The notes: generated by a model not told the origin, from the sequence alone. Counted from the first letter of the stretch, positions 51,559 to 62,658 are shown. The stretch: DNA of 64,000 bases from Pseudobdellovibrio exovorus JSS (GCF_000348725.1 NC_020813.1:2587563-2651562), one strand, 5' to 3'. Numbers and translations: made by a program.

Positions 51559-52380
51559 CTAGAATTCGACTTTCAGTCCCAATCCGATTTCACCTGTTGA
51601 GTACATATTCGGATCGCCTTCATTGCTGGGGTCTGCGGGGTCGATGGCGCGACTTGATGCTAAGTGCTCAGAAAAATAAATTTCAATAAAGGTATTCTGT
51701 AAGCCTGATGATGTCAGTCTTTGTGCGCGAGCCGAATCATCAAACATGTTCTCTAGCCAATCCAATTGAAACATCAAACCTGCGCGATAGTTCATCGCCA
51801 TCGAGGCTGTTGCCGAGGCACTTTGAGCCGCGTCGGCTTCGCTGACCGAAAACTGATGAACTCCACCCTGAATAAAGGGCACAATCCACGGCTCATCAAA
51901 TAAGGCATCCATAGCATAATTCACACCGATACCCACGCGTGAAATGGTCACTTTGCGGTCCACATTCGCTACGGCTCCTTCAATACTGCCGTAGGCATAA
52001 TTTCCCATAAGGCCAATACTTCCCGCGCTGAAATTGTATTTATAACCAATCGTCACATTGTAAAGATTCACGCGCGTAGAACCCACAATATCATCAAAGT
52101 AGGCGTCTTCCAAAATCGAGCGGTAACTGGTGGGATAAAATCTTTCGGCTCCCAGTCCAAAGATAAATCCATGGGGGCCTCGGCGTTCGCGGTAGTTTTT
52201 GCTGAGGTCACGCGGTCTTTCTAGAATGACATTTCCTTCAGGATAAGCGGTCGTGGTATCAAGTGCGCCCATAACCAGAGCTTGTGCTGTGGACGTAAAA
52301 AGTGTCGCGGCAAAAAGAGTGCTTAATACAAACTGTCGTTGAATTTGGATGAAAATCTTTGAGGACATGCTGCCGACCAT
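51559..52380 (-). CDS. Predicted outer-membrane beta-barrel protein
   Basis: 273 residues; a second ATG at 52368 (MSSKIF) is the more likely start of the signal peptide, with cleavage likely after AQA. Alternating hydrophobic strands (VNLYNVTIGYKYNFSAGSIGLMGNYAYGS, ISRVGIGVNYAMDA) and the C-terminal strand ending GLGLKVEF with a terminal Phe fit insertion by the BAM complex. The barrel is small (8-12 strands). It converges with mfd across 44 bp. Family not recognised beyond OmpW/OmpA-like size. Confidence 0.7.
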   Translation of the reverse strand: MVGSMSSKIFIQIQRQFVLSTLFAATLFTSTAQALVMGALDTTTAYPEGNVILERPRDLSKNYRERRGPHGFIFGLGAERFYPTSYRSILEDAYFDDIVGSTRVNLYNVTIGYKYNFSAGSIGLMGNYAYGSIEGAVANVDRKVTISRVGIGVNYAMDALFDEPWIVPFIQGGVHQFSVSEADAAQSASATASMAMNYRAGLMFQLDWLENMFDDSARAQRLTSSGLQNTFIEIYFSEHLASSRAIDPADPSNEGDPNMYSTGEIGLGLKVEF

Positions 52381-52420
52381 GACCCATCTTACTGAGATTC
52401 CCTACGTCTGTCCCCGCCCT

Positions 52421-53929
52421 TTAGTCTGGTTTGCTGTAAAAATCTTCTAGCTCAGGGAATGTGGTTCTGAAATCAGTTCCGCGACGGCGATCTAACTCGT
52501 CCACGTATTGTCGGAATTTTTTCTGATTCAGCATTTGTGTTTCAGGATCAAAAGGTTTTTGGATAACGCCCAAATCCCGCTTTAGTTTCGTCACTTCATG
52601 CGCTCGAAACCCAGCGACCATCCTGTCGCCCTCTGTTTTTTGAGGGTGTAACTGCATAAAATCAATTGCCTCGGCGATTGTGTTTTCCCATTTTGAATTT
52701 GAAAGCAGGCGTGCATTCAGCCATGTTGGATACACCAATAACGGAAAATCTAACCAGATATTTCGCACATTTTCCACAGCACCTGAGCTATAGGTTTGGC
52801 GCAGCTCTAAGACCCACTTTAAATATTCCGTCAGCTTCGGTAGGCTTAACGCCGTGACTGTATTGATAAGTCCAATAGAAACTGTTTTCGTATTTCGCAT
52901 CACTTCGTGGATATTTTTCTTTAACAGATTAAAGTTCATTCCACTACGAATGTACTCGGCCTGTTCGCCTACACTGTCACAACTGACATACAAAGAAAAA
53001 CTTTTGATCGCCTTTTCATTTTCTAGACGCTGTAGATATTGAATAAAGCGTTGAAGAATTTCGGGTTTGGGCGGACATAAATTACTGGTGATAGAAAGCT
53101 CTAAAGACGGATTGGGATGGGCCAATATGTAATCCATCACTTTCCATGTGTTCGCATCCAGAAGAGGTTCGCCTCCGGTCATGCGGAAGATTTTTAATTC
53201 GGGATAAAGCTCGGGCCACCACTTCCAGAATGTCTGCACGTAGGGATTTTCACTGGTCGGAACCTGCAATGGAAATAGTGACATTTGTTTTAGGGTTTCA
53301 AAATCATGATGTAAGTGGCCTTCAAGATTGAACGGGCCGAACTTTTCCACTTCACGCTGCCACTCGGTGCTGAGGTGCGGACTGCAGTAGATACACTTCA
53401 GGTTGCAGGCCTGATTGAAATTCACTTCGACGTGCGAAGGAATGACTTTTTGATCGTAAATTTGTTTTTCAACAGCATCGCCAGATGAAATTTTTTCTAG
53501 TTCGCCCTTTGCCCACCACTCGCTGCTGCGAAAATGCCGATCGGACAAATGAGGCTTGCTATCTGATGAGGGCACAGATGAGGACCCCGATAAGGGCGCA
53601 GCGTCTTCCACATTCCAGCAGTACTGACAGCCGGAGGGGCGCTCACCATCGCGCATCTGTTTGCGCTCTTGAATTTTATGATCGGTGTTGTGAAGTCGGC
53701 TGGGATATTCAGAAAGACTTTCTAGCGGTATCGGATGGGCCACAGGGTGATGGCAACTGTGAGTGTTTCCGGTTGTTAAATGCAACGTCAGCATCTTCCA
53801 TTTAGCCACACAAAGACTGGGGCTGATGGCATTCAGGCGGTCACGCATTTGCTCTGCCCCAACTTGGTACAAGTTTGAGTTTGGGGGCAAAGCTGATGGT
53901 TTTATTGACGGCTCTTTTGGATCACTCAC
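52421..53929 (-). CDS. Twitch-type radical SAM protein
   Basis: 502 residues. CNLKCIYC (about residue 174-181) is the CxxxCxxC cluster motif, followed by RMTGGEPLL and SITSNLCPP. The N-terminal 120 residues contain extra Cys (LCVAKW, SCHHP, CQYCW), as in twitch-domain family members where they flank the SAM barrel. Substrate unknown; relatives act in peptide or cofactor maturation. It stands alone between the barrel protein and atpC, on the same strand as both. Confidence 0.82.
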   Translation of the reverse strand: MSDPKEPSIKPSALPPNSNLYQVGAEQMRDRLNAISPSLCVAKWKMLTLHLTTGNTHSCHHPVAHPIPLESLSEYPSRLHNTDHKIQERKQMRDGERPSGCQYCWNVEDAAPLSGSSSVPSSDSKPHLSDRHFRSSEWWAKGELEKISSGDAVEKQIYDQKVIPSHVEVNFNQACNLKCIYCSPHLSTEWQREVEKFGPFNLEGHLHHDFETLKQMSLFPLQVPTSENPYVQTFWKWWPELYPELKIFRMTGGEPLLDANTWKVMDYILAHPNPSLELSITSNLCPPKPEILQRFIQYLQRLENEKAIKSFSLYVSCDSVGEQAEYIRSGMNFNLLKKNIHEVMRNTKTVSIGLINTVTALSLPKLTEYLKWVLELRQTYSSGAVENVRNIWLDFPLLVYPTWLNARLLSNSKWENTIAEAIDFMQLHPQKTEGDRMVAGFRAHEVTKLKRDLGVIQKPFDPETQMLNQKKFRQYVDELDRRRGTDFRTTFPELEDFYSKPD

Positions 53930-53951
53930 ATTATGAGTGTAGGATGATTTC

Positions 53952-54356
53952 TTAGATTTTTACTAGCGCAATTGCGGCACGGGCTTTTTCTGCCTCATTC
54001 ATAGCCGTTTCATACTCTGAATCAGAAAGAACTTCTGTGGTTAGCTTTTTCTCGACAGTTTGTAATGCTGCCTGAGCTGCTTCCGCACTTGTTTCTTCTG
54101 GAGTTTGCAAGAACTCAGCTAGAACATTCACGCCTTCCGGAGACACTTCACAGTACCCCCAGCTGATAACCGCTTTAAACGCCTTTTCTTGATTTTTAGC
54201 TTTGTAGCGCAGGATACCTGTGCCCAAAGTTGTGATCATCGGAGCGTGGCCTGGCAAGATCGTCATTTCGCCAGAGTGAGCTGGTACGCTCACTTCTGTG
54301 ATCTCTTGATCAAACACCGCTTTTCTTTCAGGAGTTAAAACATTCAGTTTAAACAT
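53952..54356 (-). CDS. atpC: ATP synthase epsilon subunit
   Basis: 134 residues. The N-terminal beta-sandwich (LNVLTPERKAVFDQEITEVSVPAHSGEMTILPGHAPMITTLGTGIL, in pieces) and a C-terminal helical pair (TVEKKLTTEVLSDSEYETAMNEAEKARAAIALVKI) are present. Part of the F1 rotor and a regulator of ATP hydrolysis. Last gene of the atp operon, 2 bp after atpD. Confidence 0.97.
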   Translation of the reverse strand: MFKLNVLTPERKAVFDQEITEVSVPAHSGEMTILPGHAPMITTLGTGILRYKAKNQEKAFKAVISWGYCEVSPEGVNVLAEFLQTPEETSAEAAQAALQTVEKKLTTEVLSDSEYETAMNEAEKARAAIALVKI

Positions 54357-54358
54357 TA

Positions 54359-55768
<1,410 letters not shown>

Positions 55769-55827
55769 TTACCTCTATATCTTTAAAAAACTTTAATTTT
55801 AAAACTCAGCCCGCCTTCGGCAGGACC

Positions 55828-56700
55828 TTAACCTTTTAAGGACTCAGCACCACTGACGATCTCAGTAAGCTCTGTCGTAATTTTTTCTTGTCTTAACTTA
55901 TTGTAAGTTAACGTCAGCTTGTTGATCATGTCGCGCGCGTTGTTAGATGCATTTTCCATCGCCGTCATACGAGCTCCATGCTCAGACGCAACCGATTCAG
56001 ACATAGCTCTGTAAACTTGTAAGTTAAAATTCTTTTTAAGTAGTTCTTCAATGATCGCTTCCGGAGACGGATCAAAGATCATGTCCGGTGCGAAGTTTGT
56101 ACCTTCGAAAGAAGATTTCTCTAATTCCACAGGTAACAATGTTTCACAAACCACCTTTTGCGAGATCGCTGATTTGAATTCATTATAAATCAAACGAATT
56201 TCGTCATAATTGCCATCTTGGTAGTGAGCAATTAGGTTTTCAGCGATGCCTTTTGCCATATCGTAAGAAATATCTTTATCTAACTTCGTGATGTTTTCGA
56301 TACCCGTAACTTTTTTACGAGCAAAGAAGTCAGCGCCGCGTTTACCGATAAAAATAAAGTCGATTTTTTCGTACTTGTGTTTATTGTCAGCCAAGTAACG
56401 ATCAGCAAATTTATTGATATTACTGTTGAAACCACCGCAAAGACCGCGATCCGAAGTTAGGACCACAAGTAAAACGTTACGCACGCTTTCTTTTTTAGTC
56501 ATTAGCGGATGGCTCACCTTTTGTGTCGCCGCGATGTTCGCAATAACGCCTTTAAGCGTGATTGCGTACGGGCGCATATTGGTGATGTTGTGTTGCGCTT
56601 TACGAAGTTTCGCCGCAGAAACCAGCTTCATCGCTTTCGTGATTTGCTGAGTATTCTTTGTCGACTCAATTCGTAGGCGTATGTCTTTTAAGCTTGCCAT
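55828..56700 (-). CDS. atpG: ATP synthase gamma subunit
   Basis: 290 residues. N-terminal LKDIRLRIESTKNTQQITKAMKLVSAAKLRKAQ and C-terminal ARMTAMENASNNARDMINKLTLTYNKLRQEKITTELTEIVSGAESL (both in pieces) form the central coiled-coil shaft; SDRGLCGGFNSN is the core block. Connects the rotor with the catalytic hexamer. Confidence 0.98.
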   Translation of the reverse strand: MASLKDIRLRIESTKNTQQITKAMKLVSAAKLRKAQHNITNMRPYAITLKGVIANIAATQKVSHPLMTKKESVRNVLLVVLTSDRGLCGGFNSNINKFADRYLADNKHKYEKIDFIFIGKRGADFFARKKVTGIENITKLDKDISYDMAKGIAENLIAHYQDGNYDEIRLIYNEFKSAISQKVVCETLLPVELEKSSFEGTNFAPDMIFDPSPEAIIEELLKKNFNLQVYRAMSESVASEHGARMTAMENASNNARDMINKLTLTYNKLRQEKITTELTEIVSGAESLKG

Positions 56701-56717
56701 CTTTCAGCTTTCTTCAA

Positions 56718-58238
56718 CTATTTAGTTGGTTGAAAAACCGCAGCGAATTCTTTCAAAGCCGCTACTAATTCTGCTTTAACGTCATCAGAGATTTGTTTTT
56801 TCTCTTCGATTGTTTTCAAGATGTTCGAGTATTTTTGTTTCAAGAACTGTAACAATTCTTTTTCGAAACGATTTACGTCTGCATCTTGCAAGCTGTCCAT
56901 GTAGCCGTTAGTAGCTGCATAAATAGCAACGATTTGATCTTCAACGCGGAAAGGTTGGTACTGACCTTGTTTCAACAACTCAACTAATTTACGACCACGC
57001 GCTAATTGTTGTTGAGACGCTTTATCTAGATCAGATGCGAAAGCTGCGAAAGCCTCTAAAGCACGGAACTGAGCTAGTTCAAGTTTGATTGAACCGGCAA
57101 CTTGTTTCATCGCCTTAATCTGAGCCGAACCACCCACGCGCGATACTGATTTACCTACTGATACCGCTGGGCGAATACCTTTATAGAATAAGTCAGACTC
57201 AAGGAAGATCTGTCCGTCAGTGATCGAAATCACGTTCGTTGGGATATATGCCGAGATATCGCCCGCTTGAGTTTCGATGATTGGAAGAGCTGTTAATGAA
57301 CCAGCACCTTTATCATCAGACAACTTAGCAGCACGCTCTAATAGACGGCTGTGTAAATAGAAAACGTCTCCTGGATACGCTTCACGTCCTGGAGGACGAC
57401 GCAATAATAAAGACATTTGACGGTAAGCTTGAGCTTGCTTTGTTAAATCATCATAGATGATCAAAGCATGTTTGCCTGTATCACGGAAGTATTCCGCCAT
57501 AGCTGTACCTGTGTACGCTGCCAAGTATTGCATTGGGGCTGGATCAGAGGCACCAGTTGAAATGATAGTTGTATATTCTAAAGCGCCAGCTTCACGTAAT
57601 TTTTGAACAACCACAGATACTGTAGATTGTTTTTGTCCGATAGCTACGTAAAAGCAGTGAACGTTTTGACCTTTTTGATTGATGATCGTATCGATCGCAA
57701 TCGCAGTTTTACCAGTTTGACGGTCACCGATGATCAACTCACGTTGTCCGCGTCCGATTGGAATCAAAGCATCGATTGCTTTCAAACCAGTTTGTAATGG
57801 CTCATGTACCGATTTACGATAAACGATACCCGGAGCTTTTAACTCAACTTGACGAGAGTGAGGTGTATTGATTGCGCCCATACCATCGATAGGTTGACCT
57901 AAAGCATCGACTACGCGACCCAATAAAGCTTCACCTACAGGAACAGAAACGATTGTTTTTGTTCTTTTAACAACGTCGCCTTCTTTGATGTTGCGGTCTT
58001 CACCGAAGATAACCACACCCACTTGAGATGACTCAAGATTCAGGGCCATACCTTGAACGCCATTCGAAAACTCAACCATTTCACCGGCCATTACGTTTTC
58101 AAGACCATAAACGCGAGCAACACCGTCACCTACTGATAACACGCTACCAGTTTCGGCCACTTCAACGTTTTTGTTGTATTTAGCGATTTGTTCTTTAAGA
58201 ACGCGTCCGATTTCGTCGGCTCTGATTTGAGCTTCCAT
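56718..58238 (-). CDS. atpA: ATP synthase alpha subunit
   Basis: 506 residues. [15 protein letters not shown] is the nucleotide-binding loop (non-catalytic subunit form), with [21 protein letters not shown] further on. It begins with [17 protein letters not shown], the helix that contacts the delta subunit. The start is directly adjacent to the atpH stop. Confidence 0.99.
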   Translation of the reverse strand: MEAQIRADEIGRVLKEQIAKYNKNVEVAETGSVLSVGDGVARVYGLENVMAGEMVEFSNGVQGMALNLESSQVGVVIFGEDRNIKEGDVVKRTKTIVSVPVGEALLGRVVDALGQPIDGMGAINTPHSRQVELKAPGIVYRKSVHEPLQTGLKAIDALIPIGRGQRELIIGDRQTGKTAIAIDTIINQKGQNVHCFYVAIGQKQSTVSVVVQKLREAGALEYTTIISTGASDPAPMQYLAAYTGTAMAEYFRDTGKHALIIYDDLTKQAQAYRQMSLLLRRPPGREAYPGDVFYLHSRLLERAAKLSDDKGAGSLTALPIIETQAGDISAYIPTNVISITDGQIFLESDLFYKGIRPAVSVGKSVSRVGGSAQIKAMKQVAGSIKLELAQFRALEAFAAFASDLDKASQQQLARGRKLVELLKQGQYQPFRVEDQIVAIYAATNGYMDSLQDADVNRFEKELLQFLKQKYSNILKTIEEKKQISDDVKAELVAALKEFAAVFQPTK

Positions 58239-58781
58239 CTATATACCTCTCTTTGAAATGTCTTCTTTAATCTTGTTTAAATGAAATTGTGCCGAATCAT
58301 CCAAAGTCCATCCGCCGACCATAACTTTATAGCCAGACAATAACGAACTGTCTTTTTCGACTTTTAATTTTACTTTTTTATTTAATACGCCAGAAACTTT
58401 CGCTTCTACTTGTGACTTGAAACCTTCAGAAATATCTGAAGCCACAACAAGAGTTCCCTCTGTTTCGCCACCTTGTGCGCGAACCAAAGTTTGGAAAGCT
58501 TCGTTGATTTGAGCTAAGAACGCCACGCGCTCTTTCTCTACAACTGTGATCATAAAGTTAAATGTTTCCGGAGAGCATTTTCCTTCTAAAGCTGATTTCG
58601 CCACCATTAAACGAGTGTCTAAGCTGTTAAATGGGCTGCTAAAGAAAGTCACCGCATCGGCTTGAGTAAAAATTTGAACTACTTGTTGAAGTTCTGCCGC
58701 CACGGTTGCCGTTGTTTTATTGGCTTCAGTCGCCTCAAACAATGACTGCGCATATTTTGTTACTAATACATCTGCACTCAT
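58239..58781 (-). CDS. atpH: ATP synthase delta subunit
   Basis: 180 residues. The helical N-terminal domain (LVTKYAQSLFEATEANK) and the C-terminal domain ending KVMVGGWTLDDSAQFHLNKIKEDI fit the OSCP/delta family, which joins the F1 head to the stator. It overlaps the end of the b-subunit gene by 4 bp. Confidence 0.95.
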   Translation of the reverse strand: MSADVLVTKYAQSLFEATEANKTTATVAAELQQVVQIFTQADAVTFFSSPFNSLDTRLMVAKSALEGKCSPETFNFMITVVEKERVAFLAQINEAFQTLVRAQGGETEGTLVVASDISEGFKSQVEAKVSGVLNKKVKLKVEKDSSLLSGYKVMVGGWTLDDSAQFHLNKIKEDISKRGI

Positions 58782-59341
58782 GCTTTCACCTGATCTAATT
58801 GTTTAACAAACGCCGCCTCTTGAGCTGTGCCTGACTGCGCGTTTGATGAAAGTTTTTGTGTTGCTGACGCTAAAGCTTGATCCAAGATAGCCGCATTGAT
58901 TTCTGCACGAGCTTTTGAAAGTTCGTTAGCAATAATCAATTGAGCATCTTTTTTCATTTTCTCAGCGCTGTGTTCAGCATCTTTAATAATGTTAGCTTTC
59001 AACACATTCGCTTCGTGTTGTGCGTTCTCTAAAGATTTCTTTTCGCCAGCTTCAAGGTTCGACAATTTGTCTTTGATCCCAGACAAAGCGGCTTCCGCTT
59101 CTTTCAACGCGCTTTTTGTCTGTTCAGATTTAGCTAAGAAATCTTCACGACGATTTTTGAACGCTTCAACAATAGATTTGCGGATGAAAAAGAAAATACC
59201 GATTAAAAGGATTCCTAGGTTAATCGCTTGAAACGCGATTTTATCAAAAGGAATGTGATCATCATGGTGACCACCAGCTGCGAAAGCTGCGCTTGAAGAA
59301 AGTGATACTAATAAGATAGCGGCTTTGATTGAGCGGCTCAT
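58778..59341 (-). CDS. atpF: ATP synthase b subunit with cleavable-type N-terminus
   Basis: 187 residues. It starts with a signal-peptide-like segment (SIKAAILLVSLSSSAAFAAGG), a short His/Asp stretch (HHDDH), then the membrane anchor (INLGILLIGIFFFI) and a long charged coiled coil of the stator stalk. A signal-like extension on b is known from some deltaproteobacterial relatives. The start overlaps the stop of the upstream b-type gene. Confidence 0.93.
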   Translation of the reverse strand: MSRSIKAAILLVSLSSSAAFAAGGHHDDHIPFDKIAFQAINLGILLIGIFFFIRKSIVEAFKNRREDFLAKSEQTKSALKEAEAALSGIKDKLSNLEAGEKKSLENAQHEANVLKANIIKDAEHSAEKMKKDAQLIIANELSKARAEINAAILDQALASATQKLSSNAQSGTAQEAAFVKQLDQVKA

Positions 59342-59778
59342 TAAACAGCTCCCGTTAATTTTTTAGAAATTTCGTCAGCTACGCTTTGAGAAACGTTTTG
59401 GATATCACGAGCTGCATTTGATTTTTGCGCTTCGATATCTTGGCGAGCTTTTTCTGTAGTAGCAGAAACTTCTTCGCGTGCTTTATTTAAAATAATCGCT
59501 GAAGATTCGCTAGCTTGCTTTTTTTCGTTTTCAAAAATGTTTTGGATGCGACCATTGATTTCACGTGCGCGCACTTGAAATACAGCTTCCAATTTTTTTG
59601 CTTCATCTTGTGTTTCGGCTGCAACTTGATCTGCACCTTTAGTTTGTTTTAAACGCTGATCATAGGCACGGTAGAACGGACCATATACATAGACAGTTAA
59701 AAACGTTATTGAAACCACAAACAGTATAAACTGTATGAATGCACTCTTGTTCGCGCCAAGCTGTAATAAGATTTCCAT
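59341..59778 (-). CDS. ATP synthase b'-type subunit (second b subunit)
   Basis: 145 residues from ATG 59778, chosen for AAGGGA just upstream and because earlier codons encode no family sequence. One N-terminal membrane helix (SAFIQFILFVVSITFLTVYVYGPFY) and a polar coiled coil (LKQTKGADQVAAETQDEAKKL) give the b/b' architecture. With the next gene it would form a heterodimeric stator. First gene of the atp operon here; genes for subunits a and c are not in the window. Confidence 0.92.
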   Translation of the reverse strand: MEILLQLGANKSAFIQFILFVVSITFLTVYVYGPFYRAYDQRLKQTKGADQVAAETQDEAKKLEAVFQVRAREINGRIQNIFENEKKQASESSAIILNKAREEVSATTEKARQDIEAQKSNAARDIQNVSQSVADEISKKLTGAV

Positions 59779-59805
59779 ACTGATCCCTTGTTTTTTGAAC
59801 CTTTT

Positions 59806-59835
59806 CAGATAGCACTCATTGCTTTTGAGCGTCAA
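59806..59835 (-). promoter_or_regulatory. Candidate promoter of the atp operon
   Basis: On the minus strand TTGACG (59835-59830), an 18-bp spacer and an extended -10 TGC-TATCTG (hexamer 59811-59806) end about 28 bp before the b' ATG. Confidence 0.45.
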
Positions 59836-59894
59836 GACTATAAAAAGCACGGGTCTGTAGGACTTTTAATCGAATACGAAATGATATTAAATGC

Positions 59895-60236
59895 TTAGAC
59901 TTTGGGAACGTAAGAAGCACCTTCGAAGACAACTCCCTCTTCAATTTTTAAACTAGGAGTTGTTACTGTGCCTCGGAAGGTTGCAGGTGGCATCATGGTG
60001 ACCTTTTTACTAGCAACGATGTTGCCCTCGAGCGCGCCCATGATGGTCACGTAGCCCGCTTCGATTTCGGCATGCACCTGTGCTGTTTCTGTAATCACCA
60101 CATGATCTTTAGTGTAAATCTCGCCTTTGAACTGTCCGGCAATCTTAGCTGTTCCACTGAAAGAAAGGCGGCCCTCGAAAGCGCTGCCCTCTTCTATTAG
60201 TGTTGAAACATAAAGTTCTTTTTCAGCTGATGCCAT
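59895..60236 (-). CDS. Bactofilin
   Basis: 113 residues. A short polar N-terminus precedes the repetitive right-handed beta-helix (EGSAFEGRLSFSGTAKIAGQFKGEIYTKDHVVITETAQVHAEIEAGYVTIMGALEGNI, in pieces), which polymerises into filaments. In myxobacteria and other relatives a bactofilin next to parAB organises the chromosome segregation machinery at the pole; its position 25 bp after parB suggests the same here. Confidence 0.95.
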   Translation of the reverse strand: MASAEKELYVSTLIEEGSAFEGRLSFSGTAKIAGQFKGEIYTKDHVVITETAQVHAEIEAGYVTIMGALEGNIVASKKVTMMPPATFRGTVTTPSLKIEEGVVFEGASYVPKV

Positions 60237-60261
60237 GTTCTTGTTAGGCTCTCTCTATATA

Positions 60262-61236
60262 TTAGTCTTTTAATTTTTCGTAAATCTGAGTCAGTTGGTC
60301 ATCGCTGTAGAAGTGAACCTGAACCTGTCCTTTACCTTTTTTATAGGTAATTTCCACTTTCGTGCCCAAGGCTTTCTGCAATTGATCCGCTAGCTCAGCC
60401 GCTAGTTTTCCAGCTAGATCCACTTTCGTCAATGCAGTGGCGTTATCAGTCTCAACTTTATCTGCTGTCGGTTTTTGTAAGCCTTTGATTTCATTCTCTA
60501 AAGAACGAACAGACATCCCATTTTCAGAAACTTTTTTAGCTAGACCTATCTGACGCGCTTTATCCGTCAACGAAAGGATCGCTTTTGCATGTCCGACGCT
60601 GATTTGCTTCGCCGTTAACATTTCACGAATTTCAGAAGGAAGACTTAATAGACGTAGAGCATTGGCAACTGACGATCTTTCCTTACCTACTTTTTCTGCG
60701 GCCTCTTGCTGAGACAACGCAAACTCTTGAATCAAGCGCTGATAACTTTCAGCTTCTTCGATGGGATCTAAATCTTCACGTTGAATATTTTCGATCAAAG
60801 CCACTTGTAGAGCTTCACGATCTGTCAGAGTTTTAATGATTGCAGGAACTTCGTGAAGACCCGCCATCTGAGCCGCTCTCCAGCGACGTTCACCGGCTAG
60901 AATTTCAAAGCCACCCTCTTTACGTTTTCTAACAGTAATAGGTTGGATGATGCCGTTCTCTTTAATAGAACTGGCTAATTCAGCAAGACTTTCTTTTTCA
61001 AAATTTTTACGAGGTTGGTAAACACCTGGAACTAATTTGTCGATGGCAATCGTCCAAACACGGCTTTCAGGTGGAACTTGAGATTCTACATTTGCTGCTG
61101 CCTTTGCGCTTTGGGGAGGGGCGATGGGTGCCGCAACAAATGTATCTTCAGTGGCCTCAGTGGCAGGTCCGCTTAACAACGATCCTAATCCTCTACCAAG
61201 TCTTTTTTTGTTCAAATTATCTTTATTGATTTCCAT
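60262..61236 (-). CDS. parB: Chromosome partitioning protein ParB (CTPase, parS-binding)
   Basis: 324 residues. The N-terminal LGRGLGSLL, the CTP-binding/ParB box (QPRKNFEKESLAELASSIKENGIIQPITVR and GERRWRAAQMAGL), the HTH region with ALSQQEAAEKVGKERSSVANALRLL (in pieces) and a C-terminal dimer domain are all seen. It loads on parS near the origin and spreads. It follows parA by 10 bp. Confidence 0.97.
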   Translation of the reverse strand: MEINKDNLNKKRLGRGLGSLLSGPATEATEDTFVAAPIAPPQSAKAAANVESQVPPESRVWTIAIDKLVPGVYQPRKNFEKESLAELASSIKENGIIQPITVRKRKEGGFEILAGERRWRAAQMAGLHEVPAIIKTLTDREALQVALIENIQREDLDPIEEAESYQRLIQEFALSQQEAAEKVGKERSSVANALRLLSLPSEIREMLTAKQISVGHAKAILSLTDKARQIGLAKKVSENGMSVRSLENEIKGLQKPTADKVETDNATALTKVDLAGKLAAELADQLQKALGTKVEITYKKGKGQVQVHFYSDDQLTQIYEKLKD

Positions 61237-61246
61237 ATATTATACC

Positions 61247-62050
61247 CTATAAGTCAAAGCTTTTGTTTTCAGAAACTTGAGTGTTGGCTGTGCGCGCCAA
61301 AAGCTCTTTTGCCAGCTCAGCGTACATCAAAGCACCGATGGATTTTGGATCATATCCGAAGATCGAAACACCATGGCTCGGCGCCTCGCTCAGACGAACA
61401 TTTCGTGGAATCACAGCATTGAAAACTTTGTCTTTAAAGTGTGAACGAATCTCTTCTACAACTTGGTGACCCAAGTTATTTCTCTTATCAAACATCGTCA
61501 GCAAGATGCCTTCGATATGTAGATTTGGATTGATGCTTTTCTTCACTAAGCCCGCTGTATTCAGCAACTGACTTAATCCCTCTAGGGCATAGTACTCACA
61601 TTGAAGTGGCACTAAGAAACTGTTCGCTGCGGCCAATGAATTCAGAGTTAAAAGTCCCAATGAAGGGGGACAATCAATCAAGACATAGTCATATTGATCT
61701 GCAACTGTAGCTAAAGCATTTTTCAAGCGGTATTCACGTTGAGGCATATCCACTAACTCAATTTCAGCTCCCACAAGGTCTGGGTTAGCCGTGGCTACCC
61801 AAACGCCGTCTTTAGGGCTTTTGAATACAGCATCTTGAAGGTTTTGTTCGCCAATCAACACATGATAGATATTCGAGTCCTGAACTTCGTGCTTTTTGAT
61901 ACCCAAACCACTCGAAGCATTACCCTGAGGGTCCATATCAACCACCAAAACACGATATCCTTGCTGGGCCAAAGCCGCAGATAAATTGACAGTAGTAGTG
62001 GTTTTTCCTACTCCGCCCTTTTGATTGGATATGCAAATCGTCTTAATCAT
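61247..62050 (-). CDS. parA: Chromosome partitioning ATPase ParA
   Basis: 267 residues. The deviant Walker A KGGVGKTTT, the VDMDPQGNASSG segment and YVLIDCPPSLGLLTLN are typical of ParA/Soj. Moves ParB-parS complexes along the nucleoid. GGAG lies shortly before the ATG. The divergent lipoprotein gene starts 106 bp away, and parS sites lie in and just before it. Confidence 0.98.
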   Translation of the reverse strand: MIKTICISNQKGGVGKTTTTVNLSAALAQQGYRVLVVDMDPQGNASSGLGIKKHEVQDSNIYHVLIGEQNLQDAVFKSPKDGVWVATANPDLVGAEIELVDMPQREYRLKNALATVADQYDYVLIDCPPSLGLLTLNSLAAANSFLVPLQCEYYALEGLSQLLNTAGLVKKSINPNLHIEGILLTMFDKRNNLGHQVVEEIRSHFKDKVFNAVIPRNVRLSEAPSHGVSIFGYDPKSIGALMYAELAKELLARTANTQVSENKSFDL

Positions 62051-62136
62051 GGTGTCTCCTTATAGTTGCGCAGTCATATTGGCTTTTTGTCGAGTCCTGA
62101 GCAAGAAAAATTTCAGTTTTAGGACCTTTTAGCCGA

Positions 62137-62152
62137 TGTTCTACGTGGAACA
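62137..62152. promoter_or_regulatory. parS site 1 (one mismatch)
   Basis: TGTTCTACGTGGAACA differs from a perfect palindrome at one position and matches the widely conserved ParB target (TGTTNCACGTGNAACA type). It covers the GTGGAAC that is the only SD candidate for the ATG at 62157. Confidence 0.85.
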
Positions 62153-62156
62153 TTAC

Positions 62157-62657
62157 ATGAAACCTCTACTTTTTATAGCTTTTGCGCTTATTTTAGCCTC
62201 GTGTACGAAGAAAAATCCGAATCCGGAGCTTTCCGACGCTATTTATATGGATCTTCAAGAGGAATTATCTATTGCTGACAAGGCCCTTGAGGAAGAAACC
62301 AAGAATTTGGCTAGTCTACAGAAGGAAAAAGACGCTGTTGTTCCTCAGACTGGACAAGTTAAATACGCCCTCAAAAAGGTGGAAGATTCCCTAGCGAAAA
62401 TCGATCGCCTGAAACAGCAGAAACAATTCTTTGAAATTAGCCTTGAAACGCGAAAACATCTAGTAGCCGAGCGCTACGAAGAAAGCCTCACTGAAGGCGG
62501 TCGCCCATGGCCCGACGAAGCCGAAATTGCGGACTATCGCGCTATTATCAAGATCCAACGGGAAAAAATCGCCTACGACAAGGTCCAAGGCATGAGAAAA
62601 TATGTTCCACGTGGAACAACCGAGCCTGCTTCGGCGCCTTCCCCTTCTAAACACTAG
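62157..62657 (+). CDS. Small lipoprotein with coiled coil, parS inside the gene
   Basis: About 166 residues from ATG 62157: KPLLFIAFALILASC is a lipoprotein signal with lipidation at the Cys of LASC. The upstream ATG 62136 would add seven residues before the signal and is less likely. The mature protein is mainly a charged coiled coil (LQEELSIADKALEEETKNLASLQKEKDAVV, in pieces). A second parS site lies near the 3' end, encoding YVPRGTT. Function unknown; the conserved placement of parS suggests the locus is under constraint as DNA. Confidence 0.75.
   Translation: MKPLLFIAFALILASCTKKNPNPELSDAIYMDLQEELSIADKALEEETKNLASLQKEKDAVVPQTGQVKYALKKVEDSLAKIDRLKQQKQFFEISLETRKHLVAERYEESLTEGGRPWPDEAEIADYRAIIKIQREKIAYDKVQGMRKYVPRGTTEPASAPSPSKH
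62603..62618. promoter_or_regulatory. parS site 2 (perfect palindrome)
   Basis: TGTTCCACGTGGAACA is a perfect 16-bp palindrome of the ParB target class, inside the lipoprotein coding region and 553 bp from the parA start. Confidence 0.95.
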
Positions 62658-62658
62658 C

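Noticed and set aside
55805-55830. Fifth long-hairpin copy in the atpG-atpD gap (CCGCCTTCGGC)
   Set aside because: Only a short GC hairpin is present; the ACGAGTT / CTGTYYGAGGC loop and the outer stem are missing.
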